Shown: positions 13,876 through 21,706, numbered from the stretch's first letter. The stretch: 21,706 bases of DNA from an uncultured Eubacteriales bacterium (GCA_902772745.1 CACYBV010000252.1:1-21706); one strand, 5' to 3'. Numbers and translations are program-made. Notes: generated by a model not told the origin, from the sequence alone.

Positions 13876-15454
13876 CGTAATTGCCTCCTTTCAGCACATT
13901 TTCATAGAAATCAAGGCCTGCGTTCACGGCGTTGGTGACCGCGGTCGATGTGCGCGTACAGCCGGAGATTCCGTCGATCTCGTCCGCAGCCGCAGCGCCG
14001 CCGCCCTTCAGCAGTTTAAAGCGGCTCACCGCCCGGTTTTTAAACTGTTCATAGAACGCCGGTTCCGCTGCCTGCATGCCCATTCCGGCGGTTTCATGAA
14101 GTTCGGTAAAGGCAATGCCCTGCACGACCCCGTCGCTGCTGATTCCGACGGATACCGTAACGTTTCCGTCGTAGCCGTCGCCGGAAGTCACGCTGAGGCC
14201 GTAGCCGGCAGTTTCACCGGAGGCGTTTTTGGCAATGATCGCCTCATTGATCGTAATTTTCCCGAAATCTGTTCCGTAGCTTCCGCCGATCTCCGAAACC
14301 TTCTCATCAAGTCCCGGATCCGAAACGAACTCCTCCCCTTCGGGAAGCACTTCTTTGTAGGAGGCAAGTTTTTCCTGACGTTTCTTTTCTTCGATCGTAC
14401 CCTTGGTCATGGTATAGACGCCGCCAAGCGCTGCGCCGGTCACGAGTGCGATCACCGTCAGCACAATCACCGGCCTCGGTATCTTTTTCCAGAAGGGAAG
14501 CTGCGGCTCGCCGTTCTGCAGGGCGATTGCCGACTTCCGGTAAGCATAAGGCTTCGGTATGATATAGGTTTCAATGAGCGGCGTGAACAGGTTGCCGATG
14601 ATAATCGAATAACTGAACGAATCCGCCGCAGATCCCGCCACGCGGAACAGCGCGCCGAGGATGCCGATGAGAAGACCGTAAACCGTCTGCCCGAGCCGGC
14701 TCACCGGTGAAGTCGTGTAATCCGTCGCCATATAGAAAGCGCCCATGATCACACCGCCGCCGCAGAGGTGCGCGAGAAGGAACTCCGGATCGAAGCCGTG
14801 TCCGCCGAACAGTCCCATAAAAACGGTAAATCCGACGAGCACCGAGATCCAGATCTGCCCATGAATAATATCCATTGCCCAGAGAAGGAGGCCGCCGAGC
14901 GCCAAGGCCAGAATCGACGCGCCGATGACGCCGCCTCCGGTTCCCAGGAACATCGCCGTAATATTGACTGCCTTTCCCGCAGCAAGGTCCGCGACCGGCG
15001 TTGCCGTAGCAACCCCGTCCACCTCAAAAAGCGTCATGGACTTGCCGAAGCTGATCAGAAGGAAGCAGCGGCCCGCAAGCGCCGGGTTGATGAAGTTTTT
15101 CCCGAGGCCGCCGAAGCAGCATTTCGCGACGATAATCGCAAAAGCCGCGCCGAGAATCGGTCCGTAAAGAGGCGTCGACGGGGACAGGGAGAGTGCCAGA
15201 AGCATGCCTGTCACAACAGCCGAGCCGTCCTTCCAGGTGTCGGGTTTCTTACAGATTTTGTCAAAAACAAACTCGCAGAGCACCGCGGTCGCTACAGACG
15301 CCAGAATGATAAAGAGAGAATGCAGGCCGTTTACGACTACGCCTACGATCGCTGCCGGCAGCAGACTTGCCGCGACAAAATACATGATAAAAGGCGTCGT
15401 CCAGCGGTCTCTTGTCTGTGGGCCGGAGGAAAGATTCAAGAGTTTTGCCATCAT
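13868..15454 (-). CDS. RnfD-RnfG fusion, flavin subunits of the Rnf complex
   Basis: One continuous 528-residue frame holds both flavoproteins that are normally separate genes. Residues 1-322 are RnfD: multiple membrane helices and the motif DGVATATP, with Thr152 as the expected covalent FMN site. Residues about 323-528 are RnfG: one membrane helix (328-345), then an extracytoplasmic FMN-binding domain with SGCTRTS, Thr500 being the expected covalent FMN residue (the usual Ala of SGAT is Cys). The join lies near base 14488, in the sequence between QNGEPQLPFW and KKIPRPVIV. No stop or internal ribosome binding site separates the two halves. ATG 15454 overlaps the rnfC stop as ATGA (the next ATG, 15451, is also possible), with GGAGGAGG upstream. 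The neighbours C, E, A and B are in the usual order. Confidence 0.92.
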   Translation of the reverse strand: MMAKLLNLSSGPQTRDRWTTPFIMYFVAASLLPAAIVGVVVNGLHSLFIILASVATAVLCEFVFDKICKKPDTWKDGSAVVTGMLLALSLSPSTPLYGPILGAAFAIIVAKCCFGGLGKNFINPALAGRCFLLISFGKSMTLFEVDGVATATPVADLAAGKAVNITAMFLGTGGGVIGASILALALGGLLLWAMDIIHGQIWISVLVGFTVFMGLFGGHGFDPEFLLAHLCGGGVIMGAFYMATDYTTSPVSRLGQTVYGLLIGILGALFRVAGSAADSFSYSIIIGNLFTPLIETYIIPKPYAYRKSAIALQNGEPQLPFWKKIPRPVIVLTVIALVTGAALGGVYTMTKGTIEEKKRQEKLASYKEVLPEGEEFVSDPGLDEKVSEIGGSYGTDFGKITINEAIIAKNASGETAGYGLSVTSGDGYDGNVTVSVGISSDGVVQGIAFTELHETAGMGMQAAEPAFYEQFKNRAVSRFKLLKGGGAAAADEIDGISGCTRTSTAVTNAVNAGLDFYENVLKGGNYGE

Positions 15455-16821
15455 TTGCCTCCTCCCGCTGCCGCTTTCGCGGCTTCCGCGCGTTTCTTCG
15501 CCGTAATTTCCGCCTTGGCCTGCCGGAAGATCTGCGTCAGCGGGCGCTTTGCGGGGCAGATATAGGAACAGGAGCCGCAGGCTACGCACTCAAGGCCCCA
15601 GAGTTTCTTCTCATAACGCTCGTAATTGCCTTTTTCCGCGGCCTCTGCCATCATTCCGGGGTTCAGGCCCTGCGGGCAGACAGTTGTACAGCGTCCGCAG
15701 TGCAGGCAGGCGGTCATCTGTTTCTCCGCCTTCTCGACTTCATCTTTCGACATCAAAAGAAGTCCGTTCGTCGTCTTATGGATCGGAATCTCCAGAGAGC
15801 TTAAGGTCAGTCCCATCATCGGACCGCCGCAGATCGCCTTCTTCAGTTCCGTTCCCTCTTTTACGCCGCCGCAGAATTCCGCGATTGCGGAAAAGCTCGT
15901 GCCGTCGCGGACGATAAGGTTTTTCGGTTCCTTCACCGCGTCGCCGCTGACGGTCATCACATGCCGATACAGCGGTTCGTTGAAAAGCACCGCCTCACGG
16001 ACTGCATAGAGCGTGCCGACATTGTCGACAATGCAGCCGACATCCGCCGGAAGCTTCACGGTCGGGAAATCGATCCCTGCAATGACGTAAATCAGCGAAC
16101 GCTCGCCGCCCTGCGGGTACTTTGTCGGAAGCGCCGCCACACGAATATTCTCTTTTCCTGCGCAGGCTTTCTCCATTGCCGCAATCGCCTCGGGCTTGTT
16201 CTTCTCGATCGCGATCACGCCCTCCGCATTTTTAAACAGACGGAGCACAAGCTCCATGCCTTCCACGATTTCCGCGGGTTTTTCCCGCATCAGCCGGTCG
16301 TTGCAGGTAAGATACGGCTCGCATTCCGCACCGTTTCCGATCACGTATTTCACCGCGTCCGGGTCCTTCGGGGCAAGCTTTACAGAAGTCGGGAAACCGG
16401 CGCCCCCGAGCCCTACGATGCCCGCATCCCGGACCCGCGTCAGGATATCCTGATTCGTAAGCTCCGAAATCTCCTGCTTCACTCCGATGTTCTGATCTTT
16501 CGTGTATTCCCCGTCATTCTCGACGACGATGCATTCCAGCATGGTTCCGGCAATCGTGCGGCGCTTTTCCACCGCCTTCACCTTTCCCGAGCAGGAACAG
16601 ATGATATTTGCGGAGACAAATCCGTCCGCTTCGGCGATACGCTGCCCGACAAGCACCGGATCGTTCTTTTTGACGACAGCCTTTGCAGGCTTTCCGATAT
16701 GCTGGGCGAGCACATAGACCATTTCTGTGCCCGCCGGCGGATCAAAGCTTTCCAGCTTGCAATCCCGGCTCAGCTCTTTCGCCTCTTTCGGATGTACGCC
16801 GCCGCGAAAAGTCTTTCTCAC
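15451..16821 (-). CDS. rnfC: RnfC, NADH-binding subunit of the Rnf complex
   Basis: A 456-residue cytoplasmic subunit that carries the NADH/FMN site and two [4Fe-4S] clusters. GGVHP stands near the N terminus. The nucleotide-binding segment GLGGAGFPTSVKL is followed by the flavin-site region (GNGAECEPYLTCNDRLM). Cluster motifs are C372-x2-C-x2-C-x3-C (CLHCGRCTTVCP) and C412-x2-C-x2-C-x3-C (CVACGSCSYICP). GTG 16821 is preferred, since GGGAGGAG stands eight bases upstream and it gives the standard VRKTFRGGVHP opening; an in-frame ATG 33 bases earlier lacks a ribosome binding site. It is the first gene of the rnf operon. Confidence 0.95.
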   Translation of the reverse strand: MRKTFRGGVHPKEAKELSRDCKLESFDPPAGTEMVYVLAQHIGKPAKAVVKKNDPVLVGQRIAEADGFVSANIICSCSGKVKAVEKRRTIAGTMLECIVVENDGEYTKDQNIGVKQEISELTNQDILTRVRDAGIVGLGGAGFPTSVKLAPKDPDAVKYVIGNGAECEPYLTCNDRLMREKPAEIVEGMELVLRLFKNAEGVIAIEKNKPEAIAAMEKACAGKENIRVAALPTKYPQGGERSLIYVIAGIDFPTVKLPADVGCIVDNVGTLYAVREAVLFNEPLYRHVMTVSGDAVKEPKNLIVRDGTSFSAIAEFCGGVKEGTELKKAICGGPMMGLTLSSLEIPIHKTTNGLLLMSKDEVEKAEKQMTACLHCGRCTTVCPQGLNPGMMAEAAEKGNYERYEKKLWGLECVACGSCSYICPAKRPLTQIFRQAKAEITAKKRAEAAKAAAGGGK

Positions 16822-16911
16822 AGGTACGACTCCTCCCTTTCTCTGTCCGCGCATTTTACCGCGAACTCATAACAATGTGCTCCCGTCTTTCATCCGGAAG
16901 CAGCCATCGTC

Positions 16912-16940
16912 ATTGTAACAGAAAAGATGCAGAAAGTAAA
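16912..16940 (-). promoter_or_regulatory. Promoter of the rnf operon
   Basis: On the minus strand TTTACT (16940-16935) and TACAAT (16917-16912) are 17 bases apart, and the -10 box is preceded by TG one base before it (extended -10). Transcription would start near 16905, about 85 bases before rnfC. The rest of the 272-base gap 16822-17093 contains the terminators of the next operon and nothing else that I can identify. Confidence 0.65.
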
Positions 16941-16946
16941 CTGCAT
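16927..16946. promoter_or_regulatory. Inverted repeat over the rnf -35 box, possible operator
   Basis: ATGCAG (16927-16932) and CTGCAT (16941-16946) are perfect inverted repeats with an eight-base spacer that contains the -35 hexamer. A dimeric regulator bound here would block RNA polymerase. No regulator for it is encoded in the window, and six-base arms can occur by chance. Confidence 0.4.
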
Positions 16947-17004
16947 TTTCGTAAATTATTCCGCCTGCCCCGGTTTCCGAATCCTCAGATCCGGACCAAA
17001 AAAA

Positions 17005-17040
17005 ACGAAAAAGAATTCATCCCGGGCAGAAAGCCGGGAT
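17005..17040 (-). terminator. Second terminator after the SGNH hydrolase gene
   Basis: ATCCCGG (17019-17025) and CCGGGAT (17034-17040) form a seven-pair stem with an eight-base loop. On the minus strand it is followed by GAATTC and then a T-rich run. It lies just beyond another terminator and would back it up ahead of the rnf promoter. Confidence 0.5.
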
Positions 17041-17055
17041 AGGGCTGTAAGGAAG

Positions 17056-17080
17056 AAAAAAGCCCTTTTCCGGGCTTTTT
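17056..17080 (-). terminator. Terminator of the SGNH hydrolase operon
   Basis: AAAAAAGCCC (17056-17065) and GGGCTTTTT (17072-17080) form a stem with T-runs on both strands, 14 bases after the stop at 17094. This is a textbook intrinsic terminator. Confidence 0.8.
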
Positions 17081-17093
17081 CCATGATTTCCGA

Positions 17094-18071
17094 TTATTCA
17101 TACTTTCCTGCTTTTGCAACGCAGTAATTGTATATTTTCAGGTTTGTAGCCGCATCGTAATGCACGCCGTCGACCGTACGGTATCCGTCCCGGACCAGAT
17201 ACTCCGAGAGGTCGATATACTCTGCAAGACAGTTGGAGTACATCGTATAGTTAAACTCGTCGACATAGAGACAGACCTGGTCTTTTGGCAGCGTTCCGCG
17301 GCCGGCGCCCCGTTTATAGTCGCCGTCGATGAGGCCGACGGATGCAAATACAAACCGGGTATCCGGATACAGCGACATCAGGCGGTTGATTGTATCCACA
17401 TAATCCTCGACGAAATAGTCCTTCCATCCGGCGCTGTTGTTGGCGCAGTCATTCAGTCCGAAGTTGATGATGACGATCCGTTCCGGGTCTTTTGAAAGCT
17501 CAAGCATCAGCTGGGACAGCCCTTCCGTACTGAACCAGTCATAAGCCATTGCGCCTTTGCTGATGAACACGTCGTTGTCGGAATGCGGAACAGAGTCCGA
17601 AAGCCCGACAAAGCGCGAGTCTCCCATCCAGATCCGTTTCTCCGATGCATATTCGGCAGCAAGAGACGCATAATCCGAACCTTCCTCTTCATCCGAAGGA
17701 TCTTCAAAAAGCGCCGGGTCGAAAAGATCGACAATACTGAAGCCGTCGGAATCTTCGGTTTCGGATTCGGTTTCGGATTCCGTCGGGACTTCCGTCTGGG
17801 TCTCCCGCGTCGGATCCGGAGGATCTGTCTCCCTCGTCAGGTCTTCAGCTGAGCGCGAAGCGGCTGCCGCAGCTCTGGATTCTTCGATCGAAGCCTTCTC
17901 CGATTCACGTTTTGCAGCCTCGGCTGCCCGCTTCTTCATCAGTCTGGGGGCCGCAATCGCCGCATAAACCGTCACGCCCAGAACCGCAAGCAGCAGAAAA
18001 AGCAGGCTGAACTGCATAATCCGCTTCAGCACCTTCCGTATTTTCTTTTTTTTCTTGCTTTCTTCGTTCAT
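17094..18071 (-). CDS. Membrane-anchored SGNH/GDSL hydrolase
   Basis: A 325-residue protein: a Lys-rich N terminus, one membrane helix (about 20-40), a low-complexity Glu/Ser/Thr/Pro spacer (45-130) containing short SETE repeats, and an extracellular SGNH hydrolase domain (about 145-325). Catalytic blocks are complete: WMGDSRF with Ser152, FGLNDCAN with Asn207, and DGVHYD with Asp301 and His304. Members remove or transfer acyl groups on carbohydrates or lipids, so a surface glycan esterase is likely; the substrate is unknown. GGGAG precedes ATG 18071. It lies 23 bases after the large membrane-anchored protein gene and is probably co-transcribed with it. Strong terminators follow it. Confidence 0.85.
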   Translation of the reverse strand: MNEESKKKKKIRKVLKRIMQFSLLFLLLAVLGVTVYAAIAAPRLMKKRAAEAAKRESEKASIEESRAAAAASRSAEDLTRETDPPDPTRETQTEVPTESETESETEDSDGFSIVDLFDPALFEDPSDEEEGSDYASLAAEYASEKRIWMGDSRFVGLSDSVPHSDNDVFISKGAMAYDWFSTEGLSQLMLELSKDPERIVIINFGLNDCANNSAGWKDYFVEDYVDTINRLMSLYPDTRFVFASVGLIDGDYKRGAGRGTLPKDQVCLYVDEFNYTMYSNCLAEYIDLSEYLVRDGYRTVDGVHYDAATNLKIYNYCVAKAGKYE

Positions 18072-18094
18072 TGATCTCCCTGTGCCGCATGATG

Positions 18095-20656
18095 TCAGCG
18101 TTTATAGGAAATAAAGCAGTTTCCGTAATCCCCGAACCAGCTTTCGGCGGCACCTATTTCAGTACTGGCAGACTCTCCTGTAAGCGGGAAATACACGGTT
18201 ACGCTCTGCCGTTCATAGCCTGTAATCACGACAGCGCTCCGGTCGCCCGTAACCGCCAGCACGGGATGTCCCTCATTGATAAAATACAGGACTTCCTGCA
18301 CCGAACACCCGTAAAGGTTTACGGCGCTGTTCTCTCCGAGCGCCTCATCAAGGATTTCGAACGGGTTCTTTCCCTGTTCGAGATCTTCCTTTACGCGAGG
18401 CAGCTGGATTCCCTCCTGCGCCGCAAGGATCTGAAGCGCGGCCGAGAGGGTATCGTCCGAGGTCTCAGCCCGGTAAGGCTGGATCGACAGTGTTTTGAAA
18501 AGATCCCGCGTTCCCCTGGTCCACAGCGTCTTCATTTCGTCATCGACTACGACACCGAACACAGAAAACGCTTCGTCAATCGCCCGGTTGAATTCGGATT
18601 CCACATACAGCAGCTTCCCATAACCATAGACATAAAAAGCATCCTTCTGGTTGTGGAGAAGATCGATTACATTCACGTCATCTGTCTCCGCAAAGCGCGG
18701 TATCACGCTCGAAAACTGCGAATCCGCCGCCGTTACCTTGCCAAGCTGTATATAATACTCCTTTTTTACGGGGTCGGTTTCCCGGCTCATCCGCATGCTT
18801 TTCTCCGGATTCTTCCCGATATCCTGCGTCATCAGCAGGATCTTGTCAGGGAGATACTGGAGACCGCCTTCCGGGTTCTTTCTCCCCTGACGGATCGCGA
18901 TCCTCGTGTCGAGGACATCGGCGGAAAGTATGAATCCGTCTTCCGGAACGTATTCCTGCTGGATCAGAAGCTCCTCATCCGTCGATGCGATTACAAGCTT
19001 TGACAAAAGCTGCTGCATGTCCATATTGGCTTCGATCAGAGAATCTTCCGCCTTTCCGAAACCGTAGACGATGTCATCACCGATAAAGTCCAGGATTTTG
19101 ACGAATTCCCGGTCTTCGGCGTTTACAACCGCCGTGGTCTGCGAATCCATGTTGAGGATTACGAGACGCTGCGGATATTTGAGGTCGTCACCTTCCTGCC
19201 ATGCGACGACATTTCCCGTGCTGTTCATCGCATAAGCACCGGGATATGCGCGGATCGAAACTTCCACCGACTCGCCTGAACTGAGGTCGATCGAGTAAAT
19301 GCCGTCGCCGTAACGCAGGTAACAGACATCGGATTCGTTGACATATACAAGTGTCCCGAGATCCATCATCAGCATCTGTTCGGACTGCTGGACCGGCATG
19401 AAAAACAGGCGTCTTGTCGAATTGTCCGCTGTACTGTAACGGTAAAAACAGATCCCGACCCTGCCCTCGTAATTGCCGCGGTTCATATAGCCGTACACCA
19501 TATAGTCGATGGTTCCGTCGTCCGAGACCTTGACAACCTGCATATCATGGTGGTCATAGGAAGAACGGTTCGAATGATCTGATTCGTCGTCGAAGCTGAA
19601 GATCAGGCTCATCGCGTTTGTCCTGGAATTATAGCTCCAGATACAGCGGTTCTGGACAAAAACCGTATAGTCATTATTGTCAGAGTTCCGGATCTTCGTT
19701 TCTTCGTCCGAGATTCCCAGAAGAATACGCCCGCTTTCCCGCGACGCGCTTTCCACATTGAAAATTTCCTGAATTTTCCGGTAATAGTCCAGGAGATAAA
19801 CCTTCTCCGAACGGTAACGCACGCAGAAAAACTCCTGGACCGAAAGATTACGGTTTCTCGTGCCGTCCGGCATCTCAATCGTATACGAAAGACTGACGGA
19901 AGCCTGGGTGGGTTCCAGCTCCTGGATCCGAAGAAGCGGCTCCGAAGTCCTCCTGACATCCATGCTGCCGTAAGTCAGCATCGAATATTTGCTGTGAATG
20001 TCGGTATAGGAATAATCCGACGAATTCGAGTCCGGATCCGGCTGGATATAATTCACAAGGAAAGAGGCCGCCTTTTCCCGGTCGTATGTCGCATCCGAAA
20101 ATTCCCGCACAAAAGAAAGCAGTTCCCCGGCGTACTGTGTTTTGGCATAAATCACGCGGGTATAGAAATACACCGGCTTTTCCGCCGTATCTGCCGCGAG
20201 CAGAAGCTGGTACTCCGTGCCGCTCTGGAGGAGCTGGGAAAACTGAAGGGAAATCCGGATGCTGTCCGTACTCTCCTTCCCGAAATCCACGGTCCCGCCG
20301 TCGATATACTGACTTCCGTCCAGGGATTTCAGCTGATACTCCAGCGACCGGATTTCATTTCCGTAGCGGTCGATCACGACGTCGATCCCCCTGTCCTCAG
20401 ACAGCGGTACGATCATGTCCCGCATTTTCCTCTCATCCATCTTCTGCACATATCCGTGCAGCTCCGCCTCATAAACGCCGTCAAGAAAAGACAGTCTGAG
20501 TATCGGAAGGCTCGCCGCCTTCATGCCTTCAAAACGTGTTTCCCGATGGGTTTTCGTAATGATCGCAACAGCAAGCGTCCCGCCCAGAATAGCCAGGAAG
20601 ACAATCAGGAGAACCAGATATTTGCGGTATTTCTTCTTACGTTTTTTCGGCTTCAC
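18095..20656 (-). CDS. Large membrane-anchored protein with possible degenerate C39-like domain
   Basis: An 853-residue protein that I do not recognise by name. A basic N terminus (KPKKRKKKYRK) and one membrane helix (13-34) place the rest outside the cell. Residues about 45-165 look like a beta-sandwich; about 260-650 has repeated beta-strand units (WSYNSRTNAMSLIFSF, GIYSIDLSSGESVEVS, RLVILNMDSQTTAVV) suggesting a beta-propeller. The last 100 residues resemble a C39-type papain-like fold (EGHPVLAVTGDRSAVVITGYE, VTVYFPLTG), but the expected catalytic His and Asp positions are Ser/Ala and Phe, so it may be an inactive binding domain. The start is GTG 20656 with a weak AGGA ribosome binding site. 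It follows rplQ with only a hairpin between. Confidence 0.75.
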   Translation of the reverse strand: MKPKKRKKKYRKYLVLLIVFLAILGGTLAVAIITKTHRETRFEGMKAASLPILRLSFLDGVYEAELHGYVQKMDERKMRDMIVPLSEDRGIDVVIDRYGNEIRSLEYQLKSLDGSQYIDGGTVDFGKESTDSIRISLQFSQLLQSGTEYQLLLAADTAEKPVYFYTRVIYAKTQYAGELLSFVREFSDATYDREKAASFLVNYIQPDPDSNSSDYSYTDIHSKYSMLTYGSMDVRRTSEPLLRIQELEPTQASVSLSYTIEMPDGTRNRNLSVQEFFCVRYRSEKVYLLDYYRKIQEIFNVESASRESGRILLGISDEETKIRNSDNNDYTVFVQNRCIWSYNSRTNAMSLIFSFDDESDHSNRSSYDHHDMQVVKVSDDGTIDYMVYGYMNRGNYEGRVGICFYRYSTADNSTRRLFFMPVQQSEQMLMMDLGTLVYVNESDVCYLRYGDGIYSIDLSSGESVEVSIRAYPGAYAMNSTGNVVAWQEGDDLKYPQRLVILNMDSQTTAVVNAEDREFVKILDFIGDDIVYGFGKAEDSLIEANMDMQQLLSKLVIASTDEELLIQQEYVPEDGFILSADVLDTRIAIRQGRKNPEGGLQYLPDKILLMTQDIGKNPEKSMRMSRETDPVKKEYYIQLGKVTAADSQFSSVIPRFAETDDVNVIDLLHNQKDAFYVYGYGKLLYVESEFNRAIDEAFSVFGVVVDDEMKTLWTRGTRDLFKTLSIQPYRAETSDDTLSAALQILAAQEGIQLPRVKEDLEQGKNPFEILDEALGENSAVNLYGCSVQEVLYFINEGHPVLAVTGDRSAVVITGYERQSVTVYFPLTGESASTEIGAAESWFGDYGNCFISYKR

Positions 20657-20677
20657 AAAAAAGATCCTATAACGGCG

Positions 20678-20707
20678 AAAGCCCCATCAGTTCAGGGATG
20701 GGGCTTT
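20678..20707 (-). terminator. Terminator after rplQ
   Basis: AAAGCCCCATC (20678-20688) pairs with GATGGGGCTTT (20697-20707), an 11-pair stem with an eight-base loop, 17 bases after the rplQ stop. On the minus strand only TTT follows the GC stem before CGCC, so termination may be partial. This would let the ribosomal operon feed the downstream gene, for which no separate promoter is seen. Confidence 0.6.
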
Positions 20708-20723
20708 TACCATAAAAATTTAA

Positions 20724-21260
20724 TTATACGAGCTCAAGCAAAACTTCCATCGCTGCGTCGCCCTTGCGCTGTCCGATCTTCACGATCCTTGTATAACCGC
20801 CGTTCCGGTTCGCATACTTCGGAGCGATTTCCTCGAAAAGCTTTTTAGGCATATCAACTTCCTTTGTCAGCTTTTTCCTGCCCTTGTTCTCCGCGGGAAC
20901 TTCCGTTACGCCGTAGAGAACCTTCAGCATCTGACGTCTTGCGTGCAGACGGGAAGCCTGATCCTTCTTGATGGTCTTTTCAACCGTATCATAAACGGTT
21001 ACGCGCTTTCCGTCGACGACTTCCTTCACACGCTTTCCGTCTTTATCTTTTCTCGCGACTTTCGCCTGAACGGTTACCGTATCGTAATTGTCTCTTTCCT
21101 TTACCGCAAGCGCTATCAGGCCTTCCGCGATCCGGCGGACTTCCTTCGCTTTCGCTTCGGTGGTCACGATCTTACCATGCTGAATAAGCGCGGTAACCTG
21201 GTTCCTTAAAAGCGCCTTTCTCTGATTGGAAGTTCTGCCAAGTTTTCTGTAACCTGCCAT
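20724..21260 (-). CDS. rplQ: 50S ribosomal protein L17 with insertion
   Basis: L17 of the large ribosomal subunit, 178 residues against about 120-127 in Bacillus or E. coli. The N terminus (MAGYRKLGRTSNQRKALLRNQVTALI) and C terminus (YTRIVKIGQRKGDAAMEVLLELV) are canonical. The extra length comes from a charged insertion at about residues 57-100 and a smaller one near 118-140. Such extended L17 proteins are, to my knowledge, usual in Lachnospiraceae. GGAGG precedes ATG 21260, 15 bases after rpoA. Confidence 0.95.
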   Translation of the reverse strand: MAGYRKLGRTSNQRKALLRNQVTALIQHGKIVTTEAKAKEVRRIAEGLIALAVKERDNYDTVTVQAKVARKDKDGKRVKEVVDGKRVTVYDTVEKTIKKDQASRLHARRQMLKVLYGVTEVPAENKGRKKLTKEVDMPKKLFEEIAPKYANRNGGYTRIVKIGQRKGDAAMEVLLELV

Positions 21261-21275
21261 ATCTTGTTTCCTCCG

Positions 21276-21706
21276 TTACTCCTCGCCGGACTTAAGGGAT
21301 AAGCCCAGCTCTCTTAATTTCGCAAGCACCTCGTCGAGGGACTTTCTTCCGAGGTTTCTGACCTTCATCATTTCATCCGAAGTCTTGTTGCAAAGCTCTT
21401 CGACGGTATTGATGCCGGCTCTCCTTAAGCAGTTGTAAGAACGAACGGAAAGCTCTAATTCGTCAATGTTCATTTCCATGACTTTATGGCTTTCGTCAGC
21501 CTCCTTCTCCACCATAATCTCGGCATGCTTCGCATTCTCCGAAAGATCGATGAAGAGGCTCAGGTGTTCGCTCATCACCTTCGCTGCGAGACTGACCGCC
21601 TCATCCGGCGCCAGGGTGCCATTGGTGTAAACATCAAGCGTCAGCTTGTCATAGTCCGTGATCTGTCCGACACGGGTATTCTCGACGTTCATGTTTACGC
21701 GCTTAA
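21276..21706 (-). CDS. rpoA: RNA polymerase alpha subunit, C-terminal part (5' end outside window)
   Basis: The frame stays open to the right edge of the window, so only the last 143 codons or so are present. The visible part includes the end of the N-terminal domain (VENTRVGQITDYDKLTLDVYTNGTL) and the complete alpha C-terminal domain with its helix-hairpin-helix (LELSVRSYNCLRRAGI, KVRNLGRKSLDEVLAKL), which contacts upstream promoter DNA and activators. The first ATG in the window (21692) is internal. The neighbouring rplQ confirms the standard rpoA-rplQ order. Confidence 0.97.
   Translation of the reverse strand, partial: KRVNMNVENTRVGQITDYDKLTLDVYTNGTLAPDEAVSLAAKVMSEHLSLFIDLSENAKHAEIMVEKEADESHKVMEMNIDELELSVRSYNCLRRAGINTVEELCNKTSDEMMKVRNLGRKSLDEVLAKLRELGLSLKSGEE

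Noticed and set aside
14768..15565. 265-codon plus-strand open frame opposite rnfDG, and a 303-codon one opposite rnfC (15961-16872)
   Set aside because: Both lie antisense to conserved Rnf genes and have Arg/Lys/His-rich translations typical of shadow frames.
16985..17025. Possible small RNA in the A-rich stretch between the rnf promoter and the SGNH gene
   Set aside because: The structure is fully explained by tandem terminators of the minus-strand operon; no promoter directed at it is visible.
17745..17780. Short tandem DNA repeat (TTCGGTTTCGGA-like units)
   Set aside because: It encodes the Ser-Glu-Thr-Glu low-complexity spacer of the SGNH hydrolase; too short and too few units for a CRISPR or other repeat array.

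Overview
This 21.7 kb window is chromosomal DNA of a bacterium in the Bacillota, class Clostridia, most likely a Lachnospiraceae-type anaerobe. The evidence is a clostridial-order rnf operon (C-D-G-E-A-B), rpoA followed by an rplQ whose L17 carries a large insertion, strong AGGAGG-type ribosome binding sites, sigma-A promoters with 17-base spacers, and moderately GC-rich DNA. I see no tRNA, rRNA, CRISPR array, transposase or integrase.

Layout. (1) 1-2640, plus strand: a promoter, two overlapping type III pantothenate kinase (CoaX) paralogues of which the first has lost key active-site residues, then a polytopic YwaF/TMEM164-like membrane protein. (2) 2680-5551, minus strand: a three-gene operon of a TPR-type lipoprotein, a secreted protein with an Ala/Gly/Lys-rich amphipathic stretch, and a small lipoprotein. 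A shared bidirectional terminator separates it from region 1. (3) 5692-6609, minus: one lipoprotein gene with its own promoter and probable terminator. (4) 6756-11758, minus: an accessory cluster headed by a TetR-GNAT fusion regulator, followed by an APH-like kinase, a GNAT acetyltransferase, a PfkB sugar kinase, a short ANT(6)-like nucleotidyltransferase, a small unknown ORF and a second GNAT whose start is broken. A consensus TTGACA-N17-TATAAT promoter lies inside a near-perfect inverted repeat of two 22-base arms, which is almost certainly the regulator's own operator. (5) 11777-16940, minus: the Rnf ferredoxin:NAD+ oxidoreductase operon as rnfC, an rnfD-rnfG gene fusion, rnfE with a Cys-rich tail, rnfA and rnfB. 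(6) 17005-20656, minus: a membrane-anchored 853-residue protein and a membrane-anchored SGNH/GDSL hydrolase, ending in tandem terminators. (7) 20678-21706, minus: rplQ and the 3' part of rpoA, the end of a ribosomal protein operon.

How the parts work together. Rnf couples reduced ferredoxin oxidation and NAD+ reduction to ion pumping across the membrane. The region 4 cluster has no visible terminator between it and rnfB, so it may receive read-through from rnf as well as its own TetR-controlled transcription. It brings together acetyl-, phospho- and nucleotidyl-transferase families that all include aminoglycoside-modifying enzymes; whether it confers resistance or modifies an endogenous small molecule cannot be read from sequence. 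The most unusual items are the asymmetric CoaX pair, the RnfD-RnfG fusion, the TetR-GNAT fusion with its operator-embedded promoter, and the secreted three-gene operon of unknown function.
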